Positions 31,182 to 42,483 are shown, counted from the stretch's first letter. The stretch is DNA of 64,000 bases from Prorocentrum cordatum (GCA_963575745.1 CAUYUJ010020726.1:864969-928968); one strand, 5' to 3'. The notes: generated by a model from the letters alone, not told the origin. A program made the numbers and translations.

Positions 31182-31309
31182 ATTTCGAGCACCAGGAAAG
31201 CACCCAATTTGAAGGAGTTTCACGTGTCAGGATTTCGGAGGCTATACTTGCTCGACATGTCGCCAGCGCGTCGGGCAGGCGTCCGATACTTTTGCTGGGT
31301 GCTCGAAAT
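31182..31309. mobile_element. Single inverted-repeat element
   Basis: ATTTCGAGCACCAGGAAAG at the left is matched on the other strand at the right by ATTTCGAGCACCCAGCAAAA. No target duplication was seen and no second copy lies in the window. Confidence 0.45.
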
Positions 31310-31819
31310 GATGTCCGTGCTGCGGTCCGTAGGTACGACGGGAACAGCAGAATTCCAGGCGTGAGTGTTGTGGTCGTCGCCTCTGTTTTCACGACCTCGA
31401 GTCTCTCAGCGCATCCTGCGCCTGTCCACGAGCGGCGCGCACCACTGCCTGGTCAGGTGGATCCGCCAGATCGCAGCGCAGCGACGGCGCGTGGGCGGTC
31501 GGGGCGCGGTGCGATCAGGAAGGGCCCCGCCGCTTTGGCCCACCCCTCGCCAGGGCCGAAACTCTCGACTCCGTGATCTGGGCAGCGGGGGCAGGCTCGT
31601 CGTGACGGGCCGAGTTCTGGAGTCTCGGGATCGGGGAGAGGGCCCCTGGACCGAAAAGGCGAACGGGCACGGCGCACGCAAGCGGGGACAGCCAAGTTCA
31701 ATGCCTCAGCCTATGTGTACACGGCACCAAAAAAAGCAGGCGCCGATGTTTCACTCGAAGGTGAGATCTGACTGGAAATCAAAAGGCTCAGCGGCGAGGC
31801 CAGTAAGGAAGCGAGGGCA

Positions 31820-31935
31820 GGCATTCTCAGAAGGCGGGGGGGCTCCTCAGACAACCTCGCGCCCGTGAGAAGCCGTCTGCGTCTTCAGAGAAGGCTTAAA
31901 AGCTTATCAGTAGGCTGGAGGCCTTCTGAGCGTCC
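31820..31935. repeat. CTTCTGAGAAGG palindromic cluster
   Basis: Several copies of GCCTTCTGAG, TCTCAGAAGG and GAGAAGGCTT form nested palindromes. Similar clusters lie at 43675-43815 and 48235-48345. Confidence 0.55.
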
Positions 31936-32916
31936 TGAGAATTCTGAAATCTGACATTGCAGATCCACTGCAACATTTAAAAAATCACCACCCGAGCCCC
32001 AGACCCCATCTGCCTCTGTCGTTTCTCGAGCTGGATCGATCTGTGAGGGTCACTGGTTCCGGAACTGGGCGAGAGCGCCCCCTTGCAAAAGCATTGCAAA
32101 GCCAGGATCTGAAGGGAGCCCCGCCATCTCTGCCTTCCTCTCTGGGCTCGCCGCCAGGAGCCGCGCGCAGGCGCCGGCCTGTCCAAGTAGACCCCCCTGC
32201 GCAGCCCGGACTGGCTCCACGGCTGAGCCCCCGACGATCAGCCCCCGCCCCCCGCCCTGCCCACCCCCTCCTCTTCAGGGGCGTCCCAAAGGGAGGTGAG
32301 GTCCAGGGGTGTGTGGATGTCATAGGCCTTCCACCCAGCGCTTGTGCGTCGCTGCTCGTGCGCAGACGCATGTCCCCTTCCGGTGCTCCGGCGCCGACCT
32401 ACATGGTCTGATCGGGTTCCGTCTTTGTCTTGTTCTGTCGTCTCTTGCTCTTCGGCCTTGTGCCTGTATCAGTTTCTGGTGCAGCCCACCGCTCGCTTAG
32501 ACCAGCGCCTGACCGTCTCACACACCCTGGCGCCCGCGGACTCCATCAGTGGGTGCCAATGTGGGAATAGAACCTCCATCAGTGGATGCCAAGGTGAGTT
32601 ATCTCCGTGTGGACCTACATCGCATATCACTGAGTTGCAGGGTGTCTACTGGCATCCCGAAGAAACCTTGCGCATCCACTCCTTGCTTCCGCCACGATCT
32701 GCGAGCACCCCCTCCCGCATCTTGGACGCCCCCTCCCCTGGACGCCACCCCCCCACCCCGTGGGGCCAGCCGACGCCGCGGGCCCCCCCCCTGGCCGTGC
32801 CCCGTCGGGTCCCCTGCCACCTGGGCCCCTATAGGAGGCCCTGCGAGGACCCCCCCCATGTCGGGCCCCGGCGGCGTAGCCAGCCCTCCCAACCACGAGA
32901 ACGAGGCAGAGGAGAG
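31936..32916. other. Unassigned, GC-rich
   Basis: Long overlapping frames on both strands, Pro/Arg-rich, without motifs. A short duplication (CCATCAGTGG(G/A)TGCCAA) lies at 32543 and 32576. Confidence 0.35.
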
Positions 32917-33078
32917 TCAGGAGAGGAAAACACACACAGACACAATTATTTCTCGACTCCCCAGAAAATATGGGAAAACATGGGAAGTGGGGGGGGAAGA
33001 CAGAAACCCAGGAAATATGGGAAAATATGGGGGGTATTTTTATGTGTGTATTTATTTGTGTGTCCTGGGGCCCCTTCA
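32917..33078 (+). mobile_element. Family B element, copy 4
   Basis: Starts TCAGGAGAGGAAAACACACA and ends GGGGCCCCTTCA, flanked by the exact duplication GAGAG (32912-32916 and 33079-33083). Confidence 0.88.
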
Positions 33079-33125
33079 GAGAGGGAGGAGACGACATGCC
33101 GGGCCGCCCAAAACGGGTCTTAGCA

Positions 33126-33295
33126 TGTGGGGTCGGAGGATCGCGCCGCATCGCCGATGCACCGGCGATGCGGCTGAAGGCAGCGCCCGATTCTCTCCAC
33201 GCCGACGGCGCCGATGCATCTTCGACGTCGCCGGCGCACCGCCGATGCATCGGCGATGCAGTGACGATGTGGCGCGACCCTCCGACCCCATCCAC
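33126..33295. repeat. Family E palindrome-rich element, copy 1
   Basis: TGTGGGGTCGGAGGATCGCG at the left and, on the other strand, ATGGGGTCGGAGGGTCGCG at the right. The interior is packed with GCATCGCCGATGC-type self-complementary runs. Confidence 0.7.
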
Positions 33296-34168
33296 CCGGG
33301 CTCGATTTGGGGGGCCTCCAGATACATGCAACGACGTCCGCTTGCAGTTTGCCCCGAACCAGCTAGAGAGCGTGCGATTTGAAGAGGCGCTATTGAGTGG
33401 ACACCCTATTTCTCCAAATGCCGTCATGTTTTGTTTCGCGGCGTTGGGAGCGCGGGTCCTCATACTCCTGTCCCTAGCCTTCACGTCACCCTCGTCCTCG
33501 TGATTGGCCTGCTCTCCCCACCCCTTCGATTGCTCAGTAGAGATGAGTTGCGAAGTCGATCGATGGGACCGAAATGCGTTTCTCGGCTCATGAATACGCG
33601 GTTGTAGCTCAGGGCTCCAAGGGGCTTACTTTTCGTATACATGTCCCCATTATGCTGTGCCTCCCCGTTTCCTTTCCTCCCATACTATTCATCCCGCTTG
33701 TCGCCTTTCTTTTCCCCCTATGCCTCCGCGGCCTCTGGTGATGGCCGACGAACTTGGAACTTGGAGAGGTCGGAAAGGCGAGTAGGATGACGAGGCTTCA
33801 TGTGGAGAGAACTTGGATTGGGCTATTGAGCAGAATCGTTGCGTGTGTTGCCCGAGGAGGAGGACCAGAACTATTTCGGCTCAATGATCGTGAGCAAGTA
33901 GGTGCTTCCCAGCAACACCACGAGTACGGTTGCGCCATCGAGTTTGTGTGTTGTCTTATTTGCGCTACCACGCAGCATGAGCAGCTCAGCATGCGAAGAT
34001 GCTGAAGCGTAAAATGGGTTGTCGAGGTTCACGTAGGTCAATGTAGAGAACATCCGTACAGAAAGGTGCCAGAGATTGAAGATCGCGTTCGCATGTGCGT
34101 ATCGTGCGCGCTTGGTTAAGATGCCTCTGCTTCTCATTGCCTGTGCTGGCCTCTGCTAGCCGTCGATA
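33296..34168. other. Unassigned unique sequence
   Basis: Moderate GC. 33871-34137 is open on the minus strand with a hydrophobic stretch (TVLVVLLGSTYLLTII) and 33754-34005 on the plus strand. Neither has splice support, so no gene is called. Confidence 0.35.
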
Positions 34169-34173
34169 CATAT

Positions 34174-34379
34174 TCGGGGGAGCGTAAGACCCGGGTTTGC
34201 CAGGACTCGGGTTCGCCATCGTTTTTTGACGACCGCGCCTCGGATTTTGACGAGGAGGAGTTTCGTGGGATGTCTGCAGCGGGAGGCCTCGTCAAAATGC
34301 AGGCTCGGCCTCGTCATTTTTTTGACGACCGCGTCGGGGATTTCCGAGTCCCCCGTACCCGGGTCTTACGTCTCCCCGA
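34174..34379. mobile_element. Inverted-repeat element with TCGGGG ends (family C-like)
   Basis: Left end TCGGGGGAGCGTAAGACCCG and, on the other strand, right end TCGGGGAGACGTAAGACCCG. Flanked by the exact duplication CATAT (34169-34173 and 34380-34384). The interior differs from family C, but terminal bases and duplication length agree. Confidence 0.82.
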
Positions 34380-34384
34380 CATAT

Positions 34385-35204
34385 AACGGGGGATGGGCCA
34401 GGGGACCCCAGGCGGGTGCCTCGACGGCAGCATGGGATGCCAGGGCCCCAGGGCCCGGACTTCGATGACAAGTCCGCCACACCAGCGGCCAACGATCGTC
34501 CCCAGGCCGCACAACATGCTTGGAAGGCGGCCAGAGTGGACTGGAACGAAGTCTCTAAGATTGCCCCGTGGCCTGCGTGCCAGTCCTCTCTAGCTTTGCA
34601 TGGTTTCGAGCGCTTTCCCTCCTTTGCTGTTGCGTGCCGTGGCTTGTTCTCATGCAGACGTCCACGTGCGCACTTGAGTGTTTGTGCTTGCTTGTATCGA
34701 TGTGGTGCTCATTGCCATCGACTGCCAGTTCGACAGTTCGTTTACTTTGTGTTGCTTCCATCGGTTTGCGCGCCTCTTTCACATCAGCCTGCCTCCGCGT
34801 TGTCGTGGCTGACCTCTGCCCGCCTCCTCTTGCAGAGATCTGGCGTTCCTCTGCCATCGTCAGGGGGCACTTGCTTTCCAAGCGCCCGGCTTCCTGCTCC
34901 GAGATTCGTCCTGCGGATTTCGTTCCTCCAGATTCCCGCCCTCCCCCACACAGCCAACCCCAGCTGGACCCCTCCACCTCGACGACGAGTCCTTGCCTGT
35001 TCAAGCGCCATGCCCCTAAGCATCACTCCAGGTCCCAGTGCCGCGACGAGGCTACCTGAGGGTACCAGGCACCCCGCTCCGCAGGTGTTGCGAGCCCGCC
35101 CCTGTGCGTCTCCCAACCGCCTGTGCATCGCGTCATTTTCCTTCTGCTGTCATCTCGGACCCCGTGGTCGGAGGTTTCATATCGCCGACGCGGGGGACAC
35201 CGAG
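34385..35204. other. Unassigned
   Basis: A 416-codon plus frame crosses 34416-35666, but it runs through the family C element, so it is not taken as one gene. No motif was recognised. Confidence 0.35.
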
Positions 35205-35209
35205 ATATC

Positions 35210-35381
35210 TCGGGGGTGGACAGAACCCCCAACAGTGACACGTCGATTAGTGAATTGTCCGTTTTCGGTTTTCGAGAGGGCGCCGTGGCCGTTATTTTCC
35301 AGGCTTGCGCCCGCCAGGTTTGGGCCCGAAGTCGTTTTCACTAAACCACGTTTTACTAAAGGGGGGTTTGTCCATCCCCGA
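35210..35381 (+). mobile_element. Family C element, copy 2
   Basis: 172 bp, ends TCGGGGGTGGACAGA and, on the other strand, TCGGGGATGGACAAACC. Flanked by the exact duplication ATATC (35205-35209 and 35382-35386). Very similar to copy 1 at 27421. Confidence 0.9.
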
Positions 35382-35679
35382 ATATCCGATCGGTTGTTTT
35401 GGAGTTGTTTCTTCATCTCGCTGGGCGCAGGCCCCCCTCATGCCACGTCGCAGTTCCTTAGTGGCGCGGGCCCCCCGGGGATCTCGACCCAACGCCCGCA
35501 GCTGGCTTTTCATCCCGAGTGTTTGTTTGAAGGTCCCGGAACTGGGAGACGGCCTCTGGGGGCCGGAGATGTCGAACAGCCGGCCGCCACGATCAGCTTG
35601 CGATGCCCAGATTTGCAAGGATGTCTCGACCTTTTCTCGTGGTGGGGGGTGTCGCGCTGGGTGTGAATACAAAAATGGA

Positions 35680-35830
35680 TATTAATACCTACAGATAGAC
35701 ATGCTTATACACATCTAGTTGTCTCCATGGTTCTATACAGATACATACAGACAGGCATACATACATACATGGATATATACATATGTGAAGATGTATATGT
35801 GTATGTACGTATGTATATTACATATAGGTG
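35680..35830. repeat. ATAC/GTAT-rich microsatellite-like tract
   Basis: ACATACAT, ATATACAT and GTATGTAT runs. 35382-35680 and 35830-36330 show nothing recognisable. Confidence 0.7.
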
Positions 35831-36329
35831 TTGGTCCCGGTTGCCATGAGGCCCAGGGTGCCGAGGGGCAACTCGACCGACTTGCCAGCGACCAATGACC
35901 ATCGACACCGACATGTTCTTGACAATGTTACTTGTTCCTGTCGCTTCGGTGGAGGAGGATGGGGACAGACAGAGCATTATGAGGAGGCGGATTAAAAGGA
36001 GGACGGATCTGAGGAAGAGCCTCGACGTGATCTTTGTCTGGCGTATTAACTATGGAGGGCATGGTGATCACAAGCGCCCATCTTGAGTGATATTCATCGC
36101 ATCAAGCGCTGGGCTAATTGAAGGCGAGAGCTGGGTGCTTGCTTCAGAGGAGAGGACCAGAGTGAACTCAGGATGTATCAGCGATGCTGTAAATCGACCC
36201 GTCCCAAGCCCCCTCCTCAGACATAAGCCTTTCCAGGCCTGTCGTTTGACTACTGTATGGGAAGCACCCCCTGGGCGAAGATCCCCGCTCTGAACAGGAG
36301 CTGCATTGAGGAACGCGAACGGATCGAAC

Positions 36330-36560
36330 AGTTGAAGGAAGTGTCCAGCGAGAGCACCTTTTGAAAGGTGCCGCCATTTGTCCATGTAGTTGCTGCACGT
36401 TGCTCCAAGTCGGCCGAAACAAATTGAAAACATGTCCAGCGAGAACACCCGTTTTGAAAAGTAAATTCGGGTTGTTGCACAATGTGTGCGCTTTTGATGA
36501 GACGCGTTGAGGAAGTTTGAAGGGATAGCCCGCTTTGAAAAGAAGCCGTCCTCCACCCGA
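36330..36560. repeat. Degenerate tandem repeat, period about 90 bp
   Basis: GTCCAGCGAGAGCACCTTTTGAAA at about 36342 recurs as GTCCAGCGAGAACACCCGTTTTGAAA at about 36433, and a third weaker copy lies near 36525. All three minus frames stay open across it, as expected for a repeat. Confidence 0.55.
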
Positions 36561-37774
36561 GCAAAAGCTGCTCATCGTGTACTCGTCGCGTGGTAGATGC
36601 TGAGGAACGGTGAAACAGACGCAAATGTTGAGAGGCAGCTGCCCTCCAGGCTTTGGGCTTCTAGGATGTGCGCGTGTGCGCGCCGCGAAGGCGAGAGTAA
36701 CATGATCAAAACGACCCGCCATCCAATTGTGAAGCTGATGGGAGTTTCTAAGACGAAAGCCCGCGGCGCTAAGGCGAGCAGCATGAAAGAAAGCGTCCGG
36801 CCCTCTAGTTCCGTACTGTTTGGACGCGTTTGGAGCGAAAGTGCGCGGCGCTACGGCGAGGGCGACGTTTTCAAAACCGCCCGTCCCTCCATACTTTAAG
36901 CTTGTGGGGATTGTGATACTCGCGGTTTTCAGTGATGAAGCCTCAGGCGAAATTTCGTGCCCGACCTACCGTCACGTTTGGTGGTGTGACGAGGGTGGGT
37001 TATTCTTCAGGCTTGAACCACATCCGCCGACCCCTTTTTGGGGTTTTTCTTTCTATCGGGTCTGACCGCGATGATTCGGGGCGACCAGCTTCATAAGCAG
37101 GGCGACACCACCCAGAAGGCCAAGGAGTCTTGCTTGCCTCGTGTATTCGTTCAAACAGGCGCTTGGATTTCCTTCTGCGGGTACCCGACCGCCCGACGAC
37201 ATGATGGGAAGCGCGCTTAGACCCATCGAGTTGCGTGATGGACGTCACATACGGACCCGAGGGAAATCAGTACATGCCTAGAGAAATCCAAGAGGATAGA
37301 GGCTGGGTGTCACGCCTGCTCTCTGCCGTGGCGGACGACGGGAAGCACGCTTGGGCTCGGAGAGCCGCGCGATGGCCGTCGCAGACAGGCCAACAGGAGA
37401 GTATACAGGTTTGAGTTGGGCGGCGTCTAGGGACTGGAGTGGTTCAGGGCCCCTCGCTGGGGGATTTGTTTTGTCTTGAAGTTTTTGGTAAGATATGATG
37501 CTCGCGCTGCAGACATCCTCAGAGCATGAAAAAAAATATGTTGAATGTGTTTGCGGATCTCCAAACAATAGGATCTCGCTGCAGACATCCGAAAACCGAA
37601 TGCCGAAAGAGGCGTTCCAAATCGTTCGCCGAGCCTTGCTCAAGTTGCGTTTCTTCATCGCGCGGGCAGTTCTGGCTCTCGAGTCTGGCTGGCGAGGCGA
37701 CACGCTCCTGCGGGGTCCAGCTGGTCGGCAGCGTGTCGGCCAACGAGACGGTGGCCAGCGCCTTCGGCCCTCCT
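36561..37774. other. Unassigned, with a weak duplicated motif
   Basis: GCGCGGCGCTA(A/C)GGCGAG with a following TTTCAAAAC-type phrase recurs near 36765 and 36845, and a relative lies at 36690. No gene is supported. Confidence 0.35.
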
Positions 37775-37901
37775 CTTGGCATCGCTCGGACTTGCGCATT
37801 TTTCTGAAAGGGCCATCGAGGAGCATCTTGGATCATCTTGCGGAAAAATAAGCGCGCGAAGCCGACAAATGCACGGGGAATGGACGTCCAAGCGACGGCG
37901 A
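37775..37901. mobile_element. Family D element, copy 5
   Basis: Ends CTTGGCATCGCTCGGACTTG and, on the other strand, TCGCCGTCGCTTGGACGTCC. No clear target duplication. Confidence 0.65.
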
Positions 37902-38338
37902 GCTCTTTGAGATTCAGTGATCTTCGACCCATGGAGCCACCGCGACCGGGCTCTGGCTCAGCGGTCTCGTGGAGTTTCCTTGCGCCTCTCGGGGACGTGT
38001 CGGGCGATCTCGGAGGCCTCTGGGGTCGCCTCGGGCTTTCTGAAGCCTAAGAATAGCAGGAGCGCTACGTTGGGGGAATGTGCACAGGAGGCTTCAGACC
38101 CTGGAGGGTTCTTAGCTGACGAAGGCAGCGGTGATATCCATGGCCGATCCACGATTGGAGTTCCACTGGCTCCCAGACCCTGGATTCCTCATCTGAGGGT
38201 TCCTTGCCATGCGCCCCCATCGTAACACCTTCCAAGAATTTATGTTTTTGTTTGCCAGCCCTATCCGTGTCCTCGTGCGGCGCCTCGAGCCTCTTGGGCT
38301 GTCATGTGGCCACCTTGGGCCGTGAGGAGGGCGAGGAG

Positions 38339-38360
38339 GACGTAGCCATTTCGGCTGAAG
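38339..38360 (+). other. Spliced-leader-like sequence
   Basis: Matches the 22-nt dinoflagellate spliced leader (DCCGTAGCCATTTTGGCTCAAG) at 19 of 22 positions. It could be a relict from a retroposed trans-spliced mRNA. The same bases also read as a plausible protein segment (EEDVAISAEAFVDGD), so coincidence within an exon is possible. Confidence 0.3.
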
Positions 38361-38559
38361 CCTTCGTGGACGGCGACCGCTGCCGGAGGACAACGCACTG
38401 TTCTGCTTTAGAGCCACGGCGCTGCCGTGGCGTGCGGCTGTAGCGGGAATGCGGACGTCGAGCGCTCCGCGCGTCGGAGTGCGCAGGCAAGGATTGGTGC
38501 ACCGGCGCATGTCGGGGGCCCCCGGTAGGTATACCGAGTGGCCGCGGACCCATCCCGCG

Positions 38560-39060
38560 TCTGCCCGAGGCCTCTCGGAAGCTTGCTGGTCGTTATCGGA
38601 CGGATAGCTCGAAAGTTCGTTCGTGTTCCCTTTCTTGGACCCCGCTTGGGGCCGTCTTGGGGCCCTCGTGGGCCGTCTTGGAAGCCTCTTGATCCGTCTT
38701 GGGGCACCCTTGGGCCTCTCTAGGAGACCTCTGGGGCCAGTCTGGAGCGATTTTGGGGGCCTGCTGGGCCGTCGAAAACCAAAAGGTGCGATTATGATAA
38801 ATATGCGCGTTTTCCTAGAACGGAATGATACGACTTGTGCGTTTCGGAGGCCTTCTTGTAAGTGCCCTTGGCGGTCTCTTCAGGCGTCTTAAAGATATCC
38901 TGAGCCGTCTGGATACCTCCTTGCGCGGCTTGAACCGACTTTTTGTTTGGCGATTTTTGGGCCTCGAAGGTCATCTTGGGGGCCTCTTAGATCCCCATTC
39001 GAGCTTTATTGGCCGTCTTGGAGCCTCCCGAGGATGGCCCGACCCACCCTGGTGAGTTCA
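38560..39060. repeat. Dispersed GGGGCCGTCTTGG / GGCCTCTTGG repeat
   Basis: Units of about 30 bp such as CTTGGGGCCCTCGTGGGCCG and TCTTGGAAGCCTCTTGATCC recur across 500 bp. The same vocabulary is seen at 13249-13510 and 57340-57960. Confidence 0.55.
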
Positions 39061-39224
39061 CCCGGCGGTCGTGCTGGGTCACCCGGCGGTCGTGCTGGCT
39101 CAGGCGGAGGGGGTGAAACGAACAGTTTTGGACCCGGTGCATCGGGTTTTACGAGGGGGGAAGACTCCACACGCCTGAAGACTCACAAGGGGTCGGTGGA
39201 TATACAAGGAAGAGGGATGAAGGA

Positions 39225-39270
39225 GGATGAGGAGGAGGAGGAGGACGACGACGACGACGAGGGACCTTGG
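39225..39270. repeat. GAG/GAC triplet run
   Basis: GAGGAGGAG followed by GACGACGAC. 39061-39224 and 39271-39781 show no gene. Confidence 0.8.
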
Positions 39271-39786
39271 GAGGGATCCAGGAGCGATTGTAGATAGATT
39301 CGATAAGATCCTCGATCATATCATTGCTTCTGCGTGACTGAATTCCTGAGATTCTGGGCCGCCATCGAGCGAGCATGAAAGTACTGGGGATGAAAAGGGT
39401 CCATGAATTGGTTCCGTCATGATCCGTTCTCTTGATGGTAGCCAACCCCTATTTTTCACGCGTCCAGTTACCGTACGAAGCAGGCCCGCCCGAGGGCGAA
39501 CCGGAGTGCACGCGTGTGAGAGGTCAGCTGCGAATCACCGACTTTTCAACATTCAGAGCCTCACCTAGGGCCAACTGGGGCGCCACACATGCGAGCTGCA
39601 AGACTCCTGCCTTGGATTTCCCGTATCGCCCATACCTCGTCGTTGCCATCGGTACGTCGTGGGGCAATTCGGTTGTCATGCAGGCAAGGCCCGTGCCCAC
39701 GTCGCCTTCACTCTTGGGTTGGGCCTCTCGAGCAGTAAGTTGTTCCCTAAACATGTAGTCTGCAATGGTTCTATAGCACTCTTCTA

Positions 39787-39942
39787 TCGGGGGTGGACAG
39801 ACCTCCTACCCTGACACGTCGATTTGCGGTTCTCGAGAGGGCGCCGCGGCCGTCATTTTCCAGGCTTGCGCCCGCCAGGTTTGGGCCCGAGGTCGTTTTC
39901 ACTAAACCACGTTTCAATAAAGCGAGGTCTGTCCATCCCCGA
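39787..39942 (+). mobile_element. Family C element, copy 3
   Basis: 156 bp, ends TCGGGGGTGGACAGACCTCC and, on the other strand, TCGGGGATGGACAGACCTCG. Flanked by the exact duplication TTCTA (39782-39786 and 39943-39947). It is shorter than copies 1 and 2 through an internal deletion. Confidence 0.9.
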
Positions 39943-40099
39943 TTCTAAAAATCCTGGTGGTGGATGCCGCGCCCCCGAAGTCGTTGGCCCACGGTGGCTC
40001 CCAACAGCCTGGGAGCCCCCGAAGTCGGTGGCCCATCGTGCCCGCCCATCGACGGCTCCCCCTTTTGACCCCCCCCCTTATGGTGAATTGTGCAGCGAT

Positions 40100-40170
40100 G
40101 TGCCCTCCTCCTCCTCCTCCTCCTCCTCCTCCTCCTCCTCCTCTTTCTCCTCCCTCCTCCTCCTCCTCCT
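40100..40170. repeat. CTC array
   Basis: CTCCTC triplets with TTTCTCC interruptions. 39948-40099 and 40171-40400 show nothing recognisable. Confidence 0.85.
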
Positions 40171-40400
40171 ATGGTGGATTGTGTAGCGATGGTCAGGGCC
40201 TTCTGTTTCTATCAAGGGCATAGAAAAACGCCCCTACCCTGGTTTACGAGGCGCTGTGCGCTGAAACTCCTGTGGGCTGACAGGGTAAACCCTGGGTGAT
40301 GTGCCGCGTCCTGGCGGCTCTAGGCTTTGGGGGTTCCCAGGAGGTTTACAGACCACGCACTTGTAACCCAGGGTAGGGTCGTTTTTTTCATCCCTCAATT

Positions 40401-40623
40401 CTAGGCCTCTTAGATGGGGTCGGAGAAGACGGGGTCGGAGGATCGCGCCGCATCGACGAAGCATCGACGATGCGGCTCGATACGGAGCCCGATCTTCTTC
40501 GCGCGCACGTCGTCGGCGCATCGCCGACGTCGCCAGTGCATCGACGATGCATCGCCGATACATCGGCGATGCATTGGCGATGCGGCGCGTGTCTCTGACC
40601 CCATCCACTCGCAACCCATCTAG
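40401..40623. repeat. Family E palindrome-rich element, copy 2
   Basis: Left end CTAGGCCTCTTAGATGGGGT, with GGGGTCGGAGGATCGCGCCG repeated inward. The right end carries ACCCCATCC. The interior consists of GCATCGACGATGC/GCATCGCCGATAC palindromes. Confidence 0.7.
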
Positions 40624-40818
40624 GAAGCCGCTGCTGTCGCAAGGATATCATTTTTTGTCTGTTTGTTCAGGGCGTGCAGACAGAGGGTCTGAGCGGACCG
40701 CCTGGTGGAGCTACGGAGAAGCAGGAGCCGGATGTGGGGGGAGGCCATTACGTAGGCGTGTTTTGTGGCACGGCCGACAATTTTGTGCGATCGCATTGGA
40801 ACGCGTTTGGATAGTAGG

Positions 40819-41343
40819 ATGGTGCGCAGCGATCCCGAGTTCCGGCGCTTGATAGAAATAGATATCGGCCGCGCGTCATGGCTACAGAGGGGAAGTGGGT
40901 GGAAGATTTCAACGACCGAGTTGCGGAAAGGAATCCCAGGGTTGTGGAGAGGGAAGTTGTTGATGGGCATGGCACTAAGTAGCATTGACGAGGGACCATT
41001 GCATATTGAGCGACGCGCGGCGTGCACGGCAACGTCCAGCAAGAAGAACAAGTTGACGATATCTTCTGCACGCCCCTTGAAAACAGTTTCACGGGCGCGA
41101 GAAAGAAGACGAGTGGATCTGGGGGGAAGGGATTTAATCATGTCGGGACGTGTTCAAACATGGGCGCTTTGTCGGAATTTCAGGTGGCCTATCACCGAAT
41201 TGCGCCAGTCTGCTGGTTACGCGCAATTTGAAACCATTTTTTCACCCACCCAAGGGATAACGCGTGTTACCCCCCCCCCCCTGCCCCCCCTCCTTAATGG
41301 TAACGCCCCGGCCCGGCCCAGCGCGCGACCCCGGGCAGCTTAG
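40819..41343 (+). CDS. Unassigned open frame, 174 codons
   Basis: Starts ATG (MVRSDPEFRRLIEIDIGRAS) in a stretch without simple repeats until about 41265. Balanced charged/hydrophobic pattern, no known motif. The minus strand is also open across the same DNA, so this may be non-coding. The last 25 codons run into a C-rich tract and are unlikely to be real. Confidence 0.2.
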   Translation: MVRSDPEFRRLIEIDIGRASWLQRGSGWKISTTELRKGIPGLWRGKLLMGMALSSIDEGPLHIERRAACTATSSKKNKLTISSARPLKTVSRARERRRVDLGGRDLIMSGRVQTWALCRNFRWPITELRQSAGYAQFETIFSPTQGITRVTPPPLPPLLNGNAPARPSARPRAA

Positions 41344-41344
41344 G

Positions 41345-42200
41345 GCTTGTGGTGCACGCGGGCACTACTAGTGCCGCGGTGCACGCGGGCGTGCACTAGG
41401 GTGTACGCAGGCACTGCGGTGTGCACGGCCGTTGTGGCACACACTTCTGTCGTTGCAGCAGCTGCTGTGGTGTATTCAGGCATAGTGGGTGTACGCAAGC
41501 ATTGTGGCGCACACCACATCACAAGCCCTGTGGTGTACACAGGCTCCGTGATGTACACAGTTGCTGTAGCGTCTAAGTCGTTATGATGTATAATTGCGTT
41601 GTTGGCCAAATTGTACGCACACATTTCTCCCTACTGGTTTCTCCTCCTCCCTTTTCATTTTGTCGTCCTCGTCGTCGTTCTCCTTGCGCACACAGGACGC
41701 TGGCAGGCATTAGTGTACACAAGCATTGTGGTGCACACAAGACTCGTGGTGCACAGAGACGTTGTTTTTCAAATTCGCTGTGGGCTCAAAATGTCCAAGC
41801 GTTTCTCGGGACTGAAACCAATAATCAAAATCAGATCTCATATTAAATATGATACATTCGGGCCTCCAGCGATTTCCTGATACACTCGGTCCCCCCAGAG
41901 AATTCCCGGAGTTCGGCTCCGTCGGTACCTTCAGGTATACACAGTTTTGTGGTGTACGCAGGCACTGTGGTGCACAGGGGGTGTTGAAACAGCAGCTGTG
42001 GTGCACGCAGGCGCCGTGGTGTGCACAAATCGTGTGATGTACAAAGGCGCTGTGGTACACACGGTTGTTTTGGTGTATACGGTCGCCGTGGTGCACTCAC
42101 ACACCTACCATGTCTGTAGCAGTCTGGGTGCACAAAGGCATTGTGCTGTACAGAGCCCGTCTTGTGTGCACAGGCACGACGTGTGCGGCGTGCCTCGGGG
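41345..42200. repeat. GTGGTGCACACAGGC minisatellite, broken into blocks
   Basis: Units of about 21-24 bp containing TGGTGTACGCAGGCACTG occur at 41345-41575, 41705-41765 and 41935-42175. Minus-strand frames read as His/Cys-rich repeats and are considered spurious. The intervening 41580-41700 and 41770-41930 look unique. Confidence 0.8.
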
Positions 42201-42230
42201 TGTGCGCGCCGCGGCCGCCGTTACCGTTCT

Positions 42231-42270
42231 CCCCCCCCCCCCCCCCCGCCGCCCCCCCCCACACCCCAGG
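42231..42270. repeat. C-rich tract
   Basis: Runs of C with isolated G and A. Confidence 0.85.
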
Positions 42271-42303
42271 GTAGCACGTGTTGTCCCCCAGGAATGAACC
42301 ACA

Positions 42304-42483
42304 CTCCAGATTTCGTAATAAAAGGGAGGGGGTCTCAACCCTCCCAGACGAGAAGTTTTAGACCCCCCCCATGGGAGAACCCTCCAAAAACATCGTCCCC
42401 AGACCCCCCCAGGCCCTCCAAGATAGCCTGGAAGAGACCCCCCCCGAAATGAGACCCCCCTCCCTTTATTACGAAATCTGGAG
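42304..42483. mobile_element. Element with 34-bp terminal inverted repeats
   Basis: CTCCAGATTTCGTAATAAAA opens the element and, on the other strand, CTCCAGATTTCGTAATAAAG opens its right end. The match continues through GGGAGG(G)GGGTCTCA. No target duplication was found. 180 bp, non-coding. Confidence 0.75.

Noticed and set aside
33599-33640. tRNA-like start GCGGTTGTAGCTCAGGGC
   Set aside because: No anticodon arm or TTCGA loop follows at the right distance.
34416-35666. 416-codon plus-strand frame
   Set aside because: It reads straight through a family C element that has a demonstrable 5-bp target duplication, so the frame is fortuitous at least from 35210.
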